Shown here: piece by piece, positions 13,500 to 24,149 of the stretch
How positions within the stretch are numbered: position 1 is the first letter of the stretch
Layout: the number at the start of each line of letters is the position of its first letter
Source of the DNA: Laburnicola sp. R22_1
Taxonomy: Eukaryota; Ascomycota; Dothideomycetes; Pleosporales; Didymosphaeriaceae
NCBI GenBank assembly: GCA_014281115.1
Contig: JACONQ010000006.1
Span: 2,790,001 to 2,854,000, forward strand
Reading direction: 5' to 3'
DNA length: 64,000 nucleotides
Notes under the pieces: generated by a model
Databases searched by the model: none
Told to the model about the DNA's origin: nothing
Seen by the model: the letters and a program-made list of their open reading frames with translations, nothing else
Made by a program: the position numbers and the translations under genes

Positions 13500-13877
13500 A
13501 TTACTAGTACTTAGTATACTATCTTTTAGCCTCTATAACGTTATTATAATGCTTAGGCAAAGATAGTATATAATTATCTATAGCCTCCTGTGGAATTAAA
13601 TTCCACTCCTCTTATATAGCTCTTTTAAAGGCTTCTACACTAGAGTTACTAGTGCTAAAGCCTAAAGAAGCCCTATTTCTTTTCCCTAGCCTATCTTTTA
13701 ATAGACTCTAAACGTTTTCTGTAGGATTTAAGTCTAGTAAATAGGGTGGATGCCTAAAAACAAAGACTTTATTCCTAGAAAACTACCTTTTTACCTGTAG
13801 AATTTCATGGATCTTCGAATTATCCTATTGAAATTTCCAGCCTAGTTATAATTAGTATAAAGAATAAGATTATAAAA

Positions 13878-13912
<35 letters not shown>

Positions 13913-14522
13913 TATATACTAAAAGAAAAAAGAAAAAGAAAGAAAAAGAGGTACTCTACTTACCTCTCTTTAAAAGAGGTTTTAATATAGAATTTAAACA
14001 TTTCTATATATATCTAGTGTTATTAAAGGTCCTAGTTTTAATAGAGTCCCTTAAAAACACTAGTTTAGAACGTCCTCCAATTTAAATGCAGCCCCAGACG
14101 AAGATAAAAATATCTCGCGCTTTTAGTAAATTAGTACTAGCTTAAAAAAAGATATAAAAAAGATAAAATAGCCTAATTATAGAGAAAAGAGGGGTCTATA
14201 ATTCTAGAATTTAAAAAAATTTAATAACGTACTAGTTGTTTGGTTTTTGTGCTGTTTAGGCCTAATTTTCGATTTTTCCCTTTTTCTTATATATTCTTGC
14301 CTATTACCATGCCCCCTTTGGATAGTAGACTTGTCAGAAAATATAACCTTAGTAAAGTTAATATTTTCTAGCTCCTTAACTATCTCTTTAGCCTAGAATT
14401 CTCTTCTTTTAGCTCTTTCTTTAGTTAAATAGGCCTTTTTCTTAGAGATGTTAAAAGAATAGTCTTCTTCTTTTAAAACTCTCTATAACGTCCTCTTAGT
14501 AAAGCCAAAACTATTCTCTTCT
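13500..14522 (-). pseudogene. Tc1-like transposase (DDE_3), C-terminal two-thirds, inactivated
   Basis: This is the minus-strand frame of a Tc1/mariner transposase, which cuts and pastes the surrounding element. Visible parts in order are TKVIFSDKST around 14330 (first catalytic Asp block), then a shifted VWGCI-like block (near 14085), and DLNPTENVWSLLK at about 13733-13695 (last catalytic acidic block). The C-terminus follows: IPQEAIDNYILSLPKHYNNVIEAKR, ending near 13505. There are fewer stops than in neighbouring elements, but several remain (TAA/TAG), plus frame breaks and a microsatellite at 13878-13912. The N-terminal DNA-binding part lies beyond the nested R1 (about 15780-16250) and is too decayed to read. 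Confidence 0.8.
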
Positions 14523-14536
14523 AATAGTCACTTATT

Positions 14537-15766
14537 AGAAATAGAAATATCGTAGACCTTTTAGTATATAGTATAACGCTGTAAGAAAAAGCTATAGGTA
14601 TACTAAAAACGTATTAAAAAAGGTAAAGTAGCGAGATAGGTTAGGAACTATTTATTAGCACGTGCAAATTAGTCTCTTATACTAGAGGTAGTTAATTATA
14701 AAATATACTAAACACTAAAGTTAATAATACTATAATGTGTAGCTACTATCTATATAGAATAAAATATATAACTAGATATAAATCGCCTATTTATATAACT
14801 TTTTCGTCCTTATAAATATTTAATCGCTAGTTAAGACCTTAAGGTTAGTTGCTATATCTATTTCTCGCCCTAAAGACGCTATTGCCACTAGACGTGCGGT
14901 GTTGCGCCCCTACCTAAAAGACGTAAATAACGCGGCCAAATATAATAGCCAGACGCCGCTTAATATTAAAAATCGCATAGTCTATACTAAGAACCTATGT
15001 AGTAAGTAGATAGCTACTATAGAGTTAGATCGCTATATTAAAAAGAATACGCATCTTCTTAAGTAGAAGTCTAGAATTAAAGGCGAAATAAGTCTCGTAA
15101 TATAAATTATCCTATGCTAGTTTAGGTATAAGGTGCTTATAACTATTAGTAAGAACTAAAACATAGTTATTTTTATAAAGTAAGAGTCTAGGCTAGTAGC
15201 TATATACTGCTACGTAGCTTATAGAAGCAATTACTACCTAATATTAGATTTCTAATTAATAGCTAGTTGCTTTAAAGATAGTAGTTGTATAGAGTAAGTA
15301 CTAGAGGCGTGGATAATATACAAGTACGCAATTATATTATAAGAGATCCAGAAGAAAAAGCTAGAGTAGTGTTGGGGTGCTGTTTAGTGTTAGGAGTAGG
15401 GAGCGCGCGCAATTTGTCGTATATCGCAGCAGCACCAGAGCGTGCGTCTGGGGGTTCCAAGTGGTCGATTGTCTAGTAAGGCGGCGGCGAAAGGTCGAAA
15501 GGTGGGTGTCAATTGTCCAGTAATGCGGCGGGCAGGCGAGCAAGTTGGGGTGTTGTTATTGTAGGGTTAGTCGTCTCGGAAGCTGGGGGAGGCGTCGGAA
15601 AAACTTTGACGCGCTCTGGTCCCAGGGCTTGGCGCTCGCACGTGACGTAACGTGACGTCACGTCACGTGGGCGCTAGTAACGCAATGGAAAAACGCAGTA
15701 ATTGAACGTAGTAAGGCCACTTAAAAACAAAATAAGTAGAGGTAGTTTATACTTCTATCTAGAAGA
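14537..15766 (+). repeat. R1 repeat, complete and least-mutated copy
   Basis: This is a 1230-bp copy flanked by a 14-bp target duplication AATAGTC(A/T)CTTATT (14523-14536 and 15767-15780, one mismatch), inserted in the Tc1 transposase region. Its 3' third (15285-15720) has kept normal GC. A plus-strand frame runs from about 14860 to beyond 15470. Recoverable segments are RPKDAIATRRAVLRPYLKDV, NRIVYTKNLC and YRSNYYLILDF, and it ends ARNLSYIAAAPERASGGSKW then VWSIV-type residues before TAG at 15474. Nearly all interruptions are TAA/TAG, compatible with former Gln. I do not recognise the protein. A palindromic block with repeated TGACGT/ACGTCA lies at 15640-15670. Confidence 0.85.
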
Positions 15767-17162
15767 AATAGTCTCTTATTTGTCTTCTTAGGGCTTTTAG
15801 TTAAAATTCTATTAATAACTCTTTTCTTTTTAAAAGTAACCTTAGTTACTCTTTTCTATTTTATCTCTTTTAATAAGTTATCTTTTTTTTAATATATTTA
15901 ATAGCAAATTTAATAGATTATAAAGACTTCTTAAGAGTAGTAATAATAGTAAAATTAAAAGTATTTACTTTTTTAAGTAAAAAAACTTAACTTTTAAGTT
16001 TTAATAATTTTAGCTCTATTTAAGAAAATACAAAGAGAAAATTTACTAGACAAAAGATATTATATTATACTATAATATTAGTAATAAATCACGTGATTTA
16101 ATTAAGATTTAAAATTTTATTATTTTTTAACCTTAAATAATTTCTTAATTAAGTTATATAAGTACTCCGAAATTTTGCTTACGTAATCTGTACTAGGCCT
16201 GGAATAGCTAGTAGAAATATTAGCCTAGTAGCATACTAAATAAAAAAGTTCTAACGCCTTAAAAATTGACTTTTTAGAAACACTAAGTTTAGAGATAGAT
16301 ACCTTAAGGATCCTGCTTAGTAAGCACGTAACTAGTATGGAATCTTAATGTCCTATATGTCCTCTTTAAAACGGTATACTTTTTATTTAAATAGTATTAA
16401 AACTTAGTTATATAACTTTTAAAAAGGTATCTTTTTAGAAAAGAATTTTTTTATATTACTCTACTGTATATTATTTTATAAATATAGAGAAGACTACTAA
16501 ATAGATATTACTATACGCGTTAGGCGCGCGTATAATTAAAATAACACTAAGAATCTATCTTAGTTAGTATTTAGTATTATACGCTAGGTATTTTATAGCA
16601 AATTTAATATCTATTTTAAGTATCTAAGCATACTATTTTAATAGCGGAACGGCTACGTAGATACTAATACTTAATATAGTTAAGTATAGCTTATAGACGT
16701 AACTATAATTACTTATAGAAATAATCGCTATTAAGTTCTCTATAGCTAGCTAGTGCTATAGCTTAAACTTCGGCTTATAATAGGGTCTTATAGCTACTAA
16801 GGCAGAGTACTATAAATTTAGCATAAGCCTAACTAATATAATCTAGAATTTAGCTAATACTATTTCTACGTCCTTATATATTTATAAGCTACTAACTATT
16901 TATATTAGTAATATAGAATACTAAAATTCATATAACTTTAATATTATATAAACACGTATTAGTGTAAAGTCTATAGATACTAATAGTAAATTAAATTCTA
17001 AAATCTTTATCTAGAATCTAGCTAATAGTCTTAACTAGGCCGCTTAAATAAAGACTTTATAAGATACTCTAATACTACTAGTATTTAAGCTTAGGGCAAC
17101 TACTCTATTAGTAAGGCTTAATAAGAATACGTATAATAAGAGTAGGCAGAATAATAATAGGC

Positions 17163-17264
<102 letters not shown>

Positions 17265-17589
17265 TATAAATATAGTAGGCATAGTAACTATAAGGCATAA
17301 TATAATAAATAAATACTATACGCTATAGATATAATAATAAACTTAAGGGCGTTAAGTGTAATAGTAGCACTAAAGTTTCTAAAAAGCTTTACCTATATAA
17401 AGATAAGTACTAGTAGTAGTAGTAAGTATAGTAATATATACTATAGTAATAAATATAGTAAAAAGTATAGTAAAAGAAAAGGTATATAATAATTATACTA
17501 GAATTATTATATAAACTTTTAGCTAATATATTTACGCTTTTAGGACTCTCTATAGCTTTAGTATAATCTTAACCTATAGTATTATATGC

Positions 17590-17800
17590 GTAATAGCCTT
17601 TAGCTTTAAGAGACTAGCTTTATTTTCTATAATCTATACTTTACTCTATATAGCCTTTGCCTTTAGCTTTAAGAGACTAGCTTCTACTATTTATAGTTTA
17701 CCCCTCTATATAATATTAGCCCTTAGCTCTAAAGAACTAGTTTCGCCTTCTATAATTTGCGTTTTACTTATTTATACTATCTTAGTCTTTAGCTCTAGCG
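17590..17800. repeat. Degenerate tandem repeat, period about 60 bp
   Basis: The block GCCTTTAGCTTTAAGAGACT recurs at about 17596 and 17659. Diverged versions follow at about 17719 (GCCCTTAGCTCTAAAGAACT) and 17782 (GTCTTTAGCTCTAGCG). The 60-63-bp period is near a multiple of three, so it could be the remnant of a repeated protein segment. Confidence 0.7.
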
Positions 17801-20389
17801 TATTTACTATAGTAAGTATATTTTTTGCCTATAATAGCTTTCTAGGCCTCTTTAGTAGTCCTTTGTGCCTTTTTTTCATATACTCTACTTGCGCTTTATT
17901 AAGGTCTTTCTATATTATTACTATTACCTTCTCTAATAGTATTAACCTTATTACTTGGTAAGTTTTACTTTTATTATTTATTTTAGTTAGGAATTTATTA
18001 TAATTATAAAGGAGGGCATTATTTATAAGAAATATCTAGGTAGTATAGAAGACTTTCTACTACAGCCTATCTTTATATTAGCTGCTTATTTTACTATTAG
18101 ATTTTTTAGGCATATATTTAATTATATTAAGTAGTCTAACTAATTTTTTTATAATTTTAGTGTTATAGACGTTAGTAATACTTTATATTAAGATTACACT
18201 ATTACCTTATTATTTATTAGAATAGTTATCTTAATAGAAGATATAGATAGTTTTAGTATATCAGTAAGCACTTTATTAAAGTTAAATAGAAATAAACTAC
18301 TTTCTTTTTATCTTATAAGAATATTTTCCTTAGTAAGTATATTATTTCTTATAAAACAATAAAGATAAGTAAAATATTACTTACTAATAGTGTTAACTCC
18401 TTCTTACTTTATTTACTTAACTTATTTATAGTAAACTGCCTTTAGCAGTCTAAATACTATAATATTATAAGGTTAGAGTTTATAAAAGATGTAAAAAGTA
18501 GATAGTAAATAGTGATATTATTCTTAAAGTAGAACTTTAGAATTTTAAGAGTCTTATATATACTAAATCTATTTTATATTAAGATATATAGTTTTCTATA
18601 AGCCTATTGTTTAGTTTAAGAATTAAAAATAAGCTTTAGCTACTAAAAGCTAATATAAGAGTTAGAAAATTCTATTTTAGAGAAAGTATAGACCTAGCTA
18701 AGAGTAGAAAAGATAGTCTAGTTAGCTTAATAGATTAAGATAGGCTAGACTATTATAGAATTAAAATACCTACTATTAGTAAAGATATATTCTACTATAG
18801 TTACTATAGTTTACTTAATACGCGCGCCTTTATAGCTATCTTATATATTATCCTTACTAATAAGAACTTTAATAGAGTTAGGCATACTTAGTATAACACT
18901 AGTCTTATTTATATTATAAATATTCTCTAGTAAAATACTTTATAGCTTCTTTTTAATTACTTTAAACTAGTCTATAACCTTATTATAAATATTAAACTAG
19001 TTCTAGTTCTACGCCTACTTCTTTCTTATTATAATCTCTAGATAGCGTTCTTTTAAGTGCCTTAGTCTAGTTAACACCTAGAGGCTTTTATAGTCTATTT
19101 GCTTAGGCCTAGTAGTAAGTTATACTAAACGCTAGTAACTTTATATACTTAATTTATATAGGCTATTCTAGAGAAGTTATATATAATAAGAAATTAATAA
19201 TAGCGTTTTCTTTATATAAGGTAAGGTACTACAAGCTTTATACTTTAGCTTCTCTTAAGCTTTATTTGCGTGCGTAATAATATAGGGTAGATAGTAAGAT
19301 ATTACTATATATAGCTTAGGCAGACTAGGTATTAGGTATGCCTTTAGAAATATCTTTAGCTAGTATATAACTAGCTTTATCTATACTAGCTTACTATAGT
19401 AATAGTAATAGTTAGTTATAAGGTAGTTTAGCTAATAATAAGTACTAGTACTAGTAAGGCACTACTAGGCGCTACTAGGACCTACTAAAAGGCATCGCAT
19501 AAGACTACTAGATATAGTAGCTATTTTAAGCTTAACTAAACTAAGTAAACTAAGTAAATATTCTTAGCACTTATATAGGGCTTAGCTATAGATAATATAA
19601 TAGCGCTAAGAATTAATATAGAAGATAGATTACTACTAATATATATTAAGCGTCGCTCTAGCGATAGAATATAAGAACCTCTTCTTTTCTACTTAGTAAT
19701 ACTTTTAAATTTCTTAGCCTTATGCCTACTAACTCTAAAATTTAGATAGGTAAATTATTACTAATAACGCTTAAGTATTTAAGTTCTAAAATCTAAATAA
19801 GTATTAATAGTTACTATTAGATAAGGTAAAGTATTAAATATAGATTCTAAAGTAATAATAGTTTAATTAATAGTAATACTAACGTAATAGTAATTTTTTT
19901 ATAATATAGTAGTATAAGATGTAGAAATAGCTAAAGAAAGTAACTAGACTAGTAATAGAAGTTATTACCTACGTAGAAAAGACTTAAGATACTAAAATAG
20001 TAGCTTTATCTCGCTATAGTGTAGTTTTCGCTACGCACTAAGAAATAGTAAATTTTTAAAAATTATTTATTTTTAGTCTATATAAACTTGCATAACTATA
20101 GAATAGTAGGCACTTTAAATTAGAAATTTCTTTTATATATTAGAAGGCTCGCTTAATTTATCTATATTATAAATAGTATAACAAGTAGAAAAAGAGCGCT
20201 ATAAACTACCCTTTTAAAGAATATATACTATAGAAATTAGTTACCTTATTCTTACTTACTTTAGCGTTTTACATATATATAAAGTATAGAAATAGTAATA
20301 ATCTTAATTATACTAGCCTCTTACTCTATAGTATTAATATAAATATAATTATAAATAAGATATATAAAGATTTTATTAAGCTTACTATA

Positions 20390-21175
20390 TCTTATTAAGG
20401 AGAAAATATAATATAACGCTTAATATCTAAATTTAACTATACTATCGTTTTTATTATCTCTAAGAAAATATAAATTAAGGATATAAAACAATCTACTAAG
20501 TTTAGAAAGAAGATAATAGGCATTTTTAAAAATAAAGATTCTATAAAGTCTAGAACGCTATGCCTTAGCTAGCTTAAAGAGTAGAATAGTTGCTATACTA
20601 CTAGAAACTATAAATTTAACTTTAGATAGACGCTTTACTAATATACCTTTTATAGGAACTATTTTATATATAAGAAGTATAAAACTAATATATATATACT
20701 ATACCTTACTAGTGGAAATATAAAGAAAATAAAAGAAAAGTTTCTAAATAGTATAAATAAAAGGAAAGTAAAAGTAGAAGAGGCTATAGGCAGTAATAAA
20801 GATAGGAAAAATAATAAGAATATAGTTAATAATAATACGTATAGAGAAGATTAAGAGGCAGAAAGTAGAGATAAAAAGGCAGAAAGTAGAGACAAAGAGG
20901 TAGAAAGTAGAAATAAAGAGGTAGAAAGTAGAGACGGAAAGGTAGATAGCAGAGATAAAGACGCGCTTAGCGGAGATAGAGATCTAGGTTCTAGAGGCAA
21001 AGATATGGGTAGCAAATATAAGAATGCTACTAGTAAAGATAAAGGCAAAGATAAAAGCAAAAGTAGAAATGTTAATAGTAGAGATAAAGGTATATATTAT
21101 AAAAAAAGCGCGGCTATTTATAAAGACATAGATAAGAAGGAAGATCTACTCTTAAAGGACAAAGAAAAAGAATAA
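20390..21175 (+). pseudogene. 3' end of a RIP-mutated gene with charged, repeat-rich C-terminus
   Basis: A plus-strand frame can be followed from about 20660 to the stop at 21173-21175, with few interruptions near its end and more upstream. The C-terminal part is strongly charged: units of AESRDKE/VESRDKE (7 residues, 21 bp), then GSRGKDMGSKYKNATSKDKG-like sequence, ending LLLKDKEKE. Upstream it reads KKIKEKFLNSINKRKVKVEE. The gene is unrecognised and its 5' part is lost in AT-rich decay. Mutation density falls towards the island, which suggests that RIP faded across this boundary. Confidence 0.6.
20855..20980 (+). repeat. 21-bp coding minisatellite
   Basis: Five clear units and a sixth diverged one start at 20855, 20876, 20897, 20918, 20939 and 20960. 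The consensus is GAGGCAGAAAGTAGAGA followed by CAAA. They encode (E/K)(A/V)ESRDK. The long minus-strand leucine-rich frame over it is a shadow. Confidence 0.85.
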
Positions 21176-21214
21176 ATGGCAAAGTTCTAGGTTGAAGATA
21201 TTTAAAATCTCTTA

Positions 21215-22200
21215 ATAGACGACTTAAAGTTTGGGCGAGGGAACTTCATAACTGAACTTCAGTGCCCGTCCGAGAGCATCAGTGCTTGTAGCCCCGCAAC
21301 CTTGGAGCCTCACTACCCGCCCCGCTGCTACCGGCATTATCCATCGCGCACAGTCCAGCTAACGCTCCGATGAATAGAGGGCGGCTCTCTTTCACTCTGA
21401 GACGGTACAGCGGTACCTCGGACTCATTCAAGACGAGGATAAAGACGAAGAAGAGGAGATTGACTTCACTTGAAGCGAACGGCATCCCCACATTCCTGTA
21501 CAGTGCAGCGAAGGCCCATCTCAGTAGGCCCTGTGGGGCCGAGTGGCTCGTCCATTTTGTGCTACCGTTAATATAAAGCCACGCCTCCCACTCCCAACCA
21601 CTTTGCGGCGCGGTCATATTTGCTCTGCGGACGCAGCCAGACAGCGCGGTGTGCCGCCATCCCGGAAGATTTCGGACTTGGCTCATTCAGCTACACTAAC
21701 AACAACAAGCACATGTACAAGGAAATCAGCGAAAATGATTCTCAACTCTCCATCAGCGTTGATACATCGAAAGCAGAGTTTCCTGCAGCACGCACTCTTC
21801 GACTTGGCTGCAACGAGTGGAGCTTGCACAGTGTCGCTGCTTCGGCCTCCCCTGCAACGGCATGCAGAGTACCTTGGCCTCGCCGGCCAGAGTGGGCGGC
21901 AGCGCATGTCCGCGATGCGTGCCGACTGCTGGGTGATCATAAACAGAGCTTCTCGAAGAACGGTAGAACGGTGCACCCGACCCACACCGGGCAATGATAT
22001 GCCTTACGCGGCTATCGAGTATGTAATATTAATGAAGGCCGCTGTGGCACCTAGAGTGTGTTTAAGAAGGACAAAGTCAGATGGACAAGCAAGCAGGCAG
22101 AGCGCGGTCCTTGGCTGATGGCCTTGGGCCATGCATGTCGGATAAAATGCGTTGAGCCAACAAAGCAGTGAGCACCGACCTCTCCTCTACGAAGGTGCAG
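21215..22200. other. GC-normal segment with overlapping ORFs, no assignable gene
   Basis: Base composition switches sharply to normal near 21215. Open frames exist on both strands (minus 21279-21686, 135 residues; plus 21543-22118, 191 residues; plus 21620-21997, 125 residues), but none has a motif I recognise. They overlap one another and have no clear start context. The plus frames from about 21715 (MYKEISENDSQL) or 21735 (MILNSPSALIHRK) are the most gene-like. The segment may be a degraded gene, an exon, or non-coding. Confidence 0.4.
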
Positions 22201-22207
22201 TGCCTGG

Positions 22208-22447
22208 TTATCCAAGAGACTGTTTGTCCGTGACGTCACCAACTATGGGCTTCAGAGTGCCATTGACGGCGGATTGGGCTGCTTCCTTAAGCGCTTCCTC
22301 GCGCCTGCCAACAATATAAACGGCCTTTGCGTTATTAGCGTTAAGGGCACAAGCGGCGTAGAGACCAAGGCCCAAACTGCCACCTATTATAACAGCGACG
22401 AGGCCATTAACGTTGAAGAGATCTTGGGCTTTGTTGGTTGGGGCCAT
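22208..22447 (-). pseudogene. Short-chain dehydrogenase/reductase, N-terminal fragment
   Basis: This is the start of an SDR (Rossmann-fold NAD(P)-dependent oxidoreductase). The likely start is Met at 22447 (MAPTNKAQDLFNV), although the frame is open to 22528. The motif IGGSLGLG fits TGxxxGxG spacing at about residues 21-28, with the first Thr replaced by Ile (ACA to ATA, a CpA change). The text continues ALNANNAKAVYIVGRREEAL, which covers beta2 and the cofactor-discriminating region, and then PIVGDVTDKQSL, the conserved D-V motif after beta3. Homology stops there at a TAA, after 79 residues. Complete enzymes of this type are about 280-300 residues with the catalytic YxxxK, which is absent. 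It is a broken remnant whose substrate cannot be inferred. Confidence 0.82.
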
Positions 22448-22529
22448 GGTGAAAAGATTTTGAGCTGACACAGTGTGGTCTGAGAAAGATGTGGGTTTAG
22501 TGAGTCTGGGAGGTGCCTTCGAAGTCAAG

Positions 22530-23330
22530 CGTCTACTATGCTTTGAGTGCGGATATTTACGCGAGGCAGCACTCGAGGGGAATGGTTATAGAATGACGTC
22601 ATTGTTATGTGCCTGACACAGATGCCGCGAGCATACTGACACTGACCACTGTAATAAGACACAGGTACCTAGGTACACTAGCCTGCATGTGATAGATACA
22701 TTTCTAACACCAAGCCACGAGTGTGCTGATAATATTGAAACAGCGAAAACACTAGGAACGCAGTGTTTTGGGCTGGACGCTCTTCGTATCATAAACGTTC
22801 TTCCGAACCATCCAGCATCGGCCGATGGCCCCAATCCCTTCCCTATAACATCCCATTGAGAAGCTACCACATGCCGCTACACTACCGCATACTCACCGAA
22901 CGCTGTGAAGCAGGTAGTGCGCAAACGATCCTTATACAACTAGCGACGCTCAACAAAACGAACTGAATACCGGCGACTCCCTAAAATCTTTTACGTGTGA
23001 CACCAAAATTGACCCCCGAGATACTTTGCACTTAGAGGAAATAAGCGCTATGTTGGCATAGGGATCTATATAGTCGGTCTTCCTATTGTGTATCCTGAGG
23101 CAACACATGACAGGTCACGGCTAGAGAAGACAGGCATGAGAAAGAAGGAAAGAAGTCAATGGCATGAAATGGGGCAAGTGGATAGACTGCTATGTACATT
23201 GAGCTCATCTTGGCTTCTCCTTTTGCAAGGATACTAAACCTCAGCACCGACGGTAAGGTGTGAGCTCATCGCTGAGGAGGGCGGTCACCATAGATGGATC
23301 ATCCCAACCCCCGCCACCTGGACGTGGCGT
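22530..23330. other. Non-coding or unassigned GC-normal spacer
   Basis: Open frames at 22586-22870 (minus) and 22763-22966 (plus) lack motifs and overlap on opposite strands. I see no convincing gene, TIR or tRNA here. It lies between the start of the SDR fragment and the end of the membrane-protein gene. Confidence 0.5.
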
Positions 23331-23332
23331 CA

Positions 23333-23896
23333 TCAGTCCAATTCCGGGAATGAACTGGAGGTTGCCTGTGCCCGTTCCCGAGCCAGGACTTTGGCGTAGG
23401 CAGTTCCAGCAAAGCTGGAAAAGGAGAAGCCCGGAAGCTCTCTCTGGACCTTCAGATTCCCCTTCACAGACCTTGAGAGTTGGCAAACTTGGTGAAAGAT
23501 CTCGAGAAGCACAGGTGCTGGCGCCTGCGAATCCGTCATCAATCCCTTGACGAGGGTTTCGTGGATTTCGTGAGATGCAGTGGCCAGCGTCTGCATGTCA
23601 GTCCTCAATCAGCGTACCTCATCACGAAGCATCTCGGCAGCTGACTCCCCAGGCGGGCTCAGTGCCATCCTCAACGCTCCGACGTCGCTCTTCAAGGTCT
23701 CCAGGTTATCCGGGCGGGGGACGGCAGACTCGTCACAGACCTCCTGAAGGAGGTTGTTGATCAAGGTAAGCTGTGTGAAAACGAGGTCGGTTTTGAAAAA
23801 CACGACGTAAACGGAGAGGGCAACAGAGACAATGGTGAAAATGGACCCGAGCAACGTCCAGATTGCCGGAAACCAAAAAGAAAAAGGCTCAGCCAT
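23333..23896 (-). pseudogene. Small single-pass membrane protein gene with one in-frame TGA
   Basis: The likely start is Met at 23896 (MAEPFSFWFPAIW), although the frame extends upstream to 23953. Residues about 5-33 form one hydrophobic segment (WTLLGSIFTIVSVALSVYVVFF). They are followed by a soluble, helix-prone part with LTLINNLLQEVCDE and ETLKSDVGALRMAL. At 23609-23611 a TGA follows AAEMLRDEVR. The same frame continues without another stop for about 90 residues (LRTDMQTLATASHEIHETLV, then ending SSSFPELD), with stop at 23333. Together this is about 187 residues. CGA or TGG to TGA would explain it. The family is not recognised. It resembles small fungal-specific hypothetical proteins with a membrane anchor and a coiled-coil-like tail. 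Confidence 0.6.
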
Positions 23897-24149
23897 TGTG
23901 AGTGCAAAGAGAAATTTGAAATTGTACACGGGTTCTGAGAACAAAAGTGCCAATTGTGTGTAAGGAAAAGGAAAAGGAAATGTCGGGCGGGCGAGCGAGC
24001 CATTTTAACCAGCCCAGGTAAACAATAGCTCTTGCCTTCGACTCTGAAGAATAGGATCTGGCAGGTGGAGAGGGTGTGGCTAACGTCATTCTCTGTATTG
24101 ACGAAGTTACGAGACGCATGTCTGGAAGGTTCGGCACAACCTGCTCAGG

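Larger units (their letters stand above)
13112..16466 (-). mobile_element. Tc1/mariner transposon with nested R1
   Basis: The termini are inverted repeats of about 95 bp. The left end reads TAGTAGGGTAAC (from CAGTAGGGTAAC) and the right end GTTACTCTACTG-like, each bordered by a TA duplication (13110-13111 and 16467-16468). Shared inner blocks include AAAAAGATACCTTTTTAAAAG and AAAAAGTATACCGTTTTAAAG. The transposase is on the minus strand. A 1.23-kb R1 copy is inserted at 14537-15766, and a (TATATG)n run lies at about 13878-13912. Removing R1 and one 14-bp duplication leaves about 2.1 kb, a little longer than a usual Tc1 element. Confidence 0.88.

Noticed and set aside
15285..15543. Two small frames (plus 15285-15476, minus 15361-15543) as independent genes.
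   Set aside because: The plus one is the less-mutated tail of the R1 reading frame and the minus one is its shadow. Neither stands alone.
20851..21060. Hydrophobic Leu/Ser-rich minus-strand frame resembling a membrane protein.
   Set aside because: It is antisense to the 21-bp charged coding repeats on the plus strand, a shadow frame.
23241..23550. Frames 23260-23550 (plus) and 23241-23486 (minus).
   Set aside because: They overlap the better-supported membrane-protein frame in other phases and show proline/arginine-rich shadow composition.
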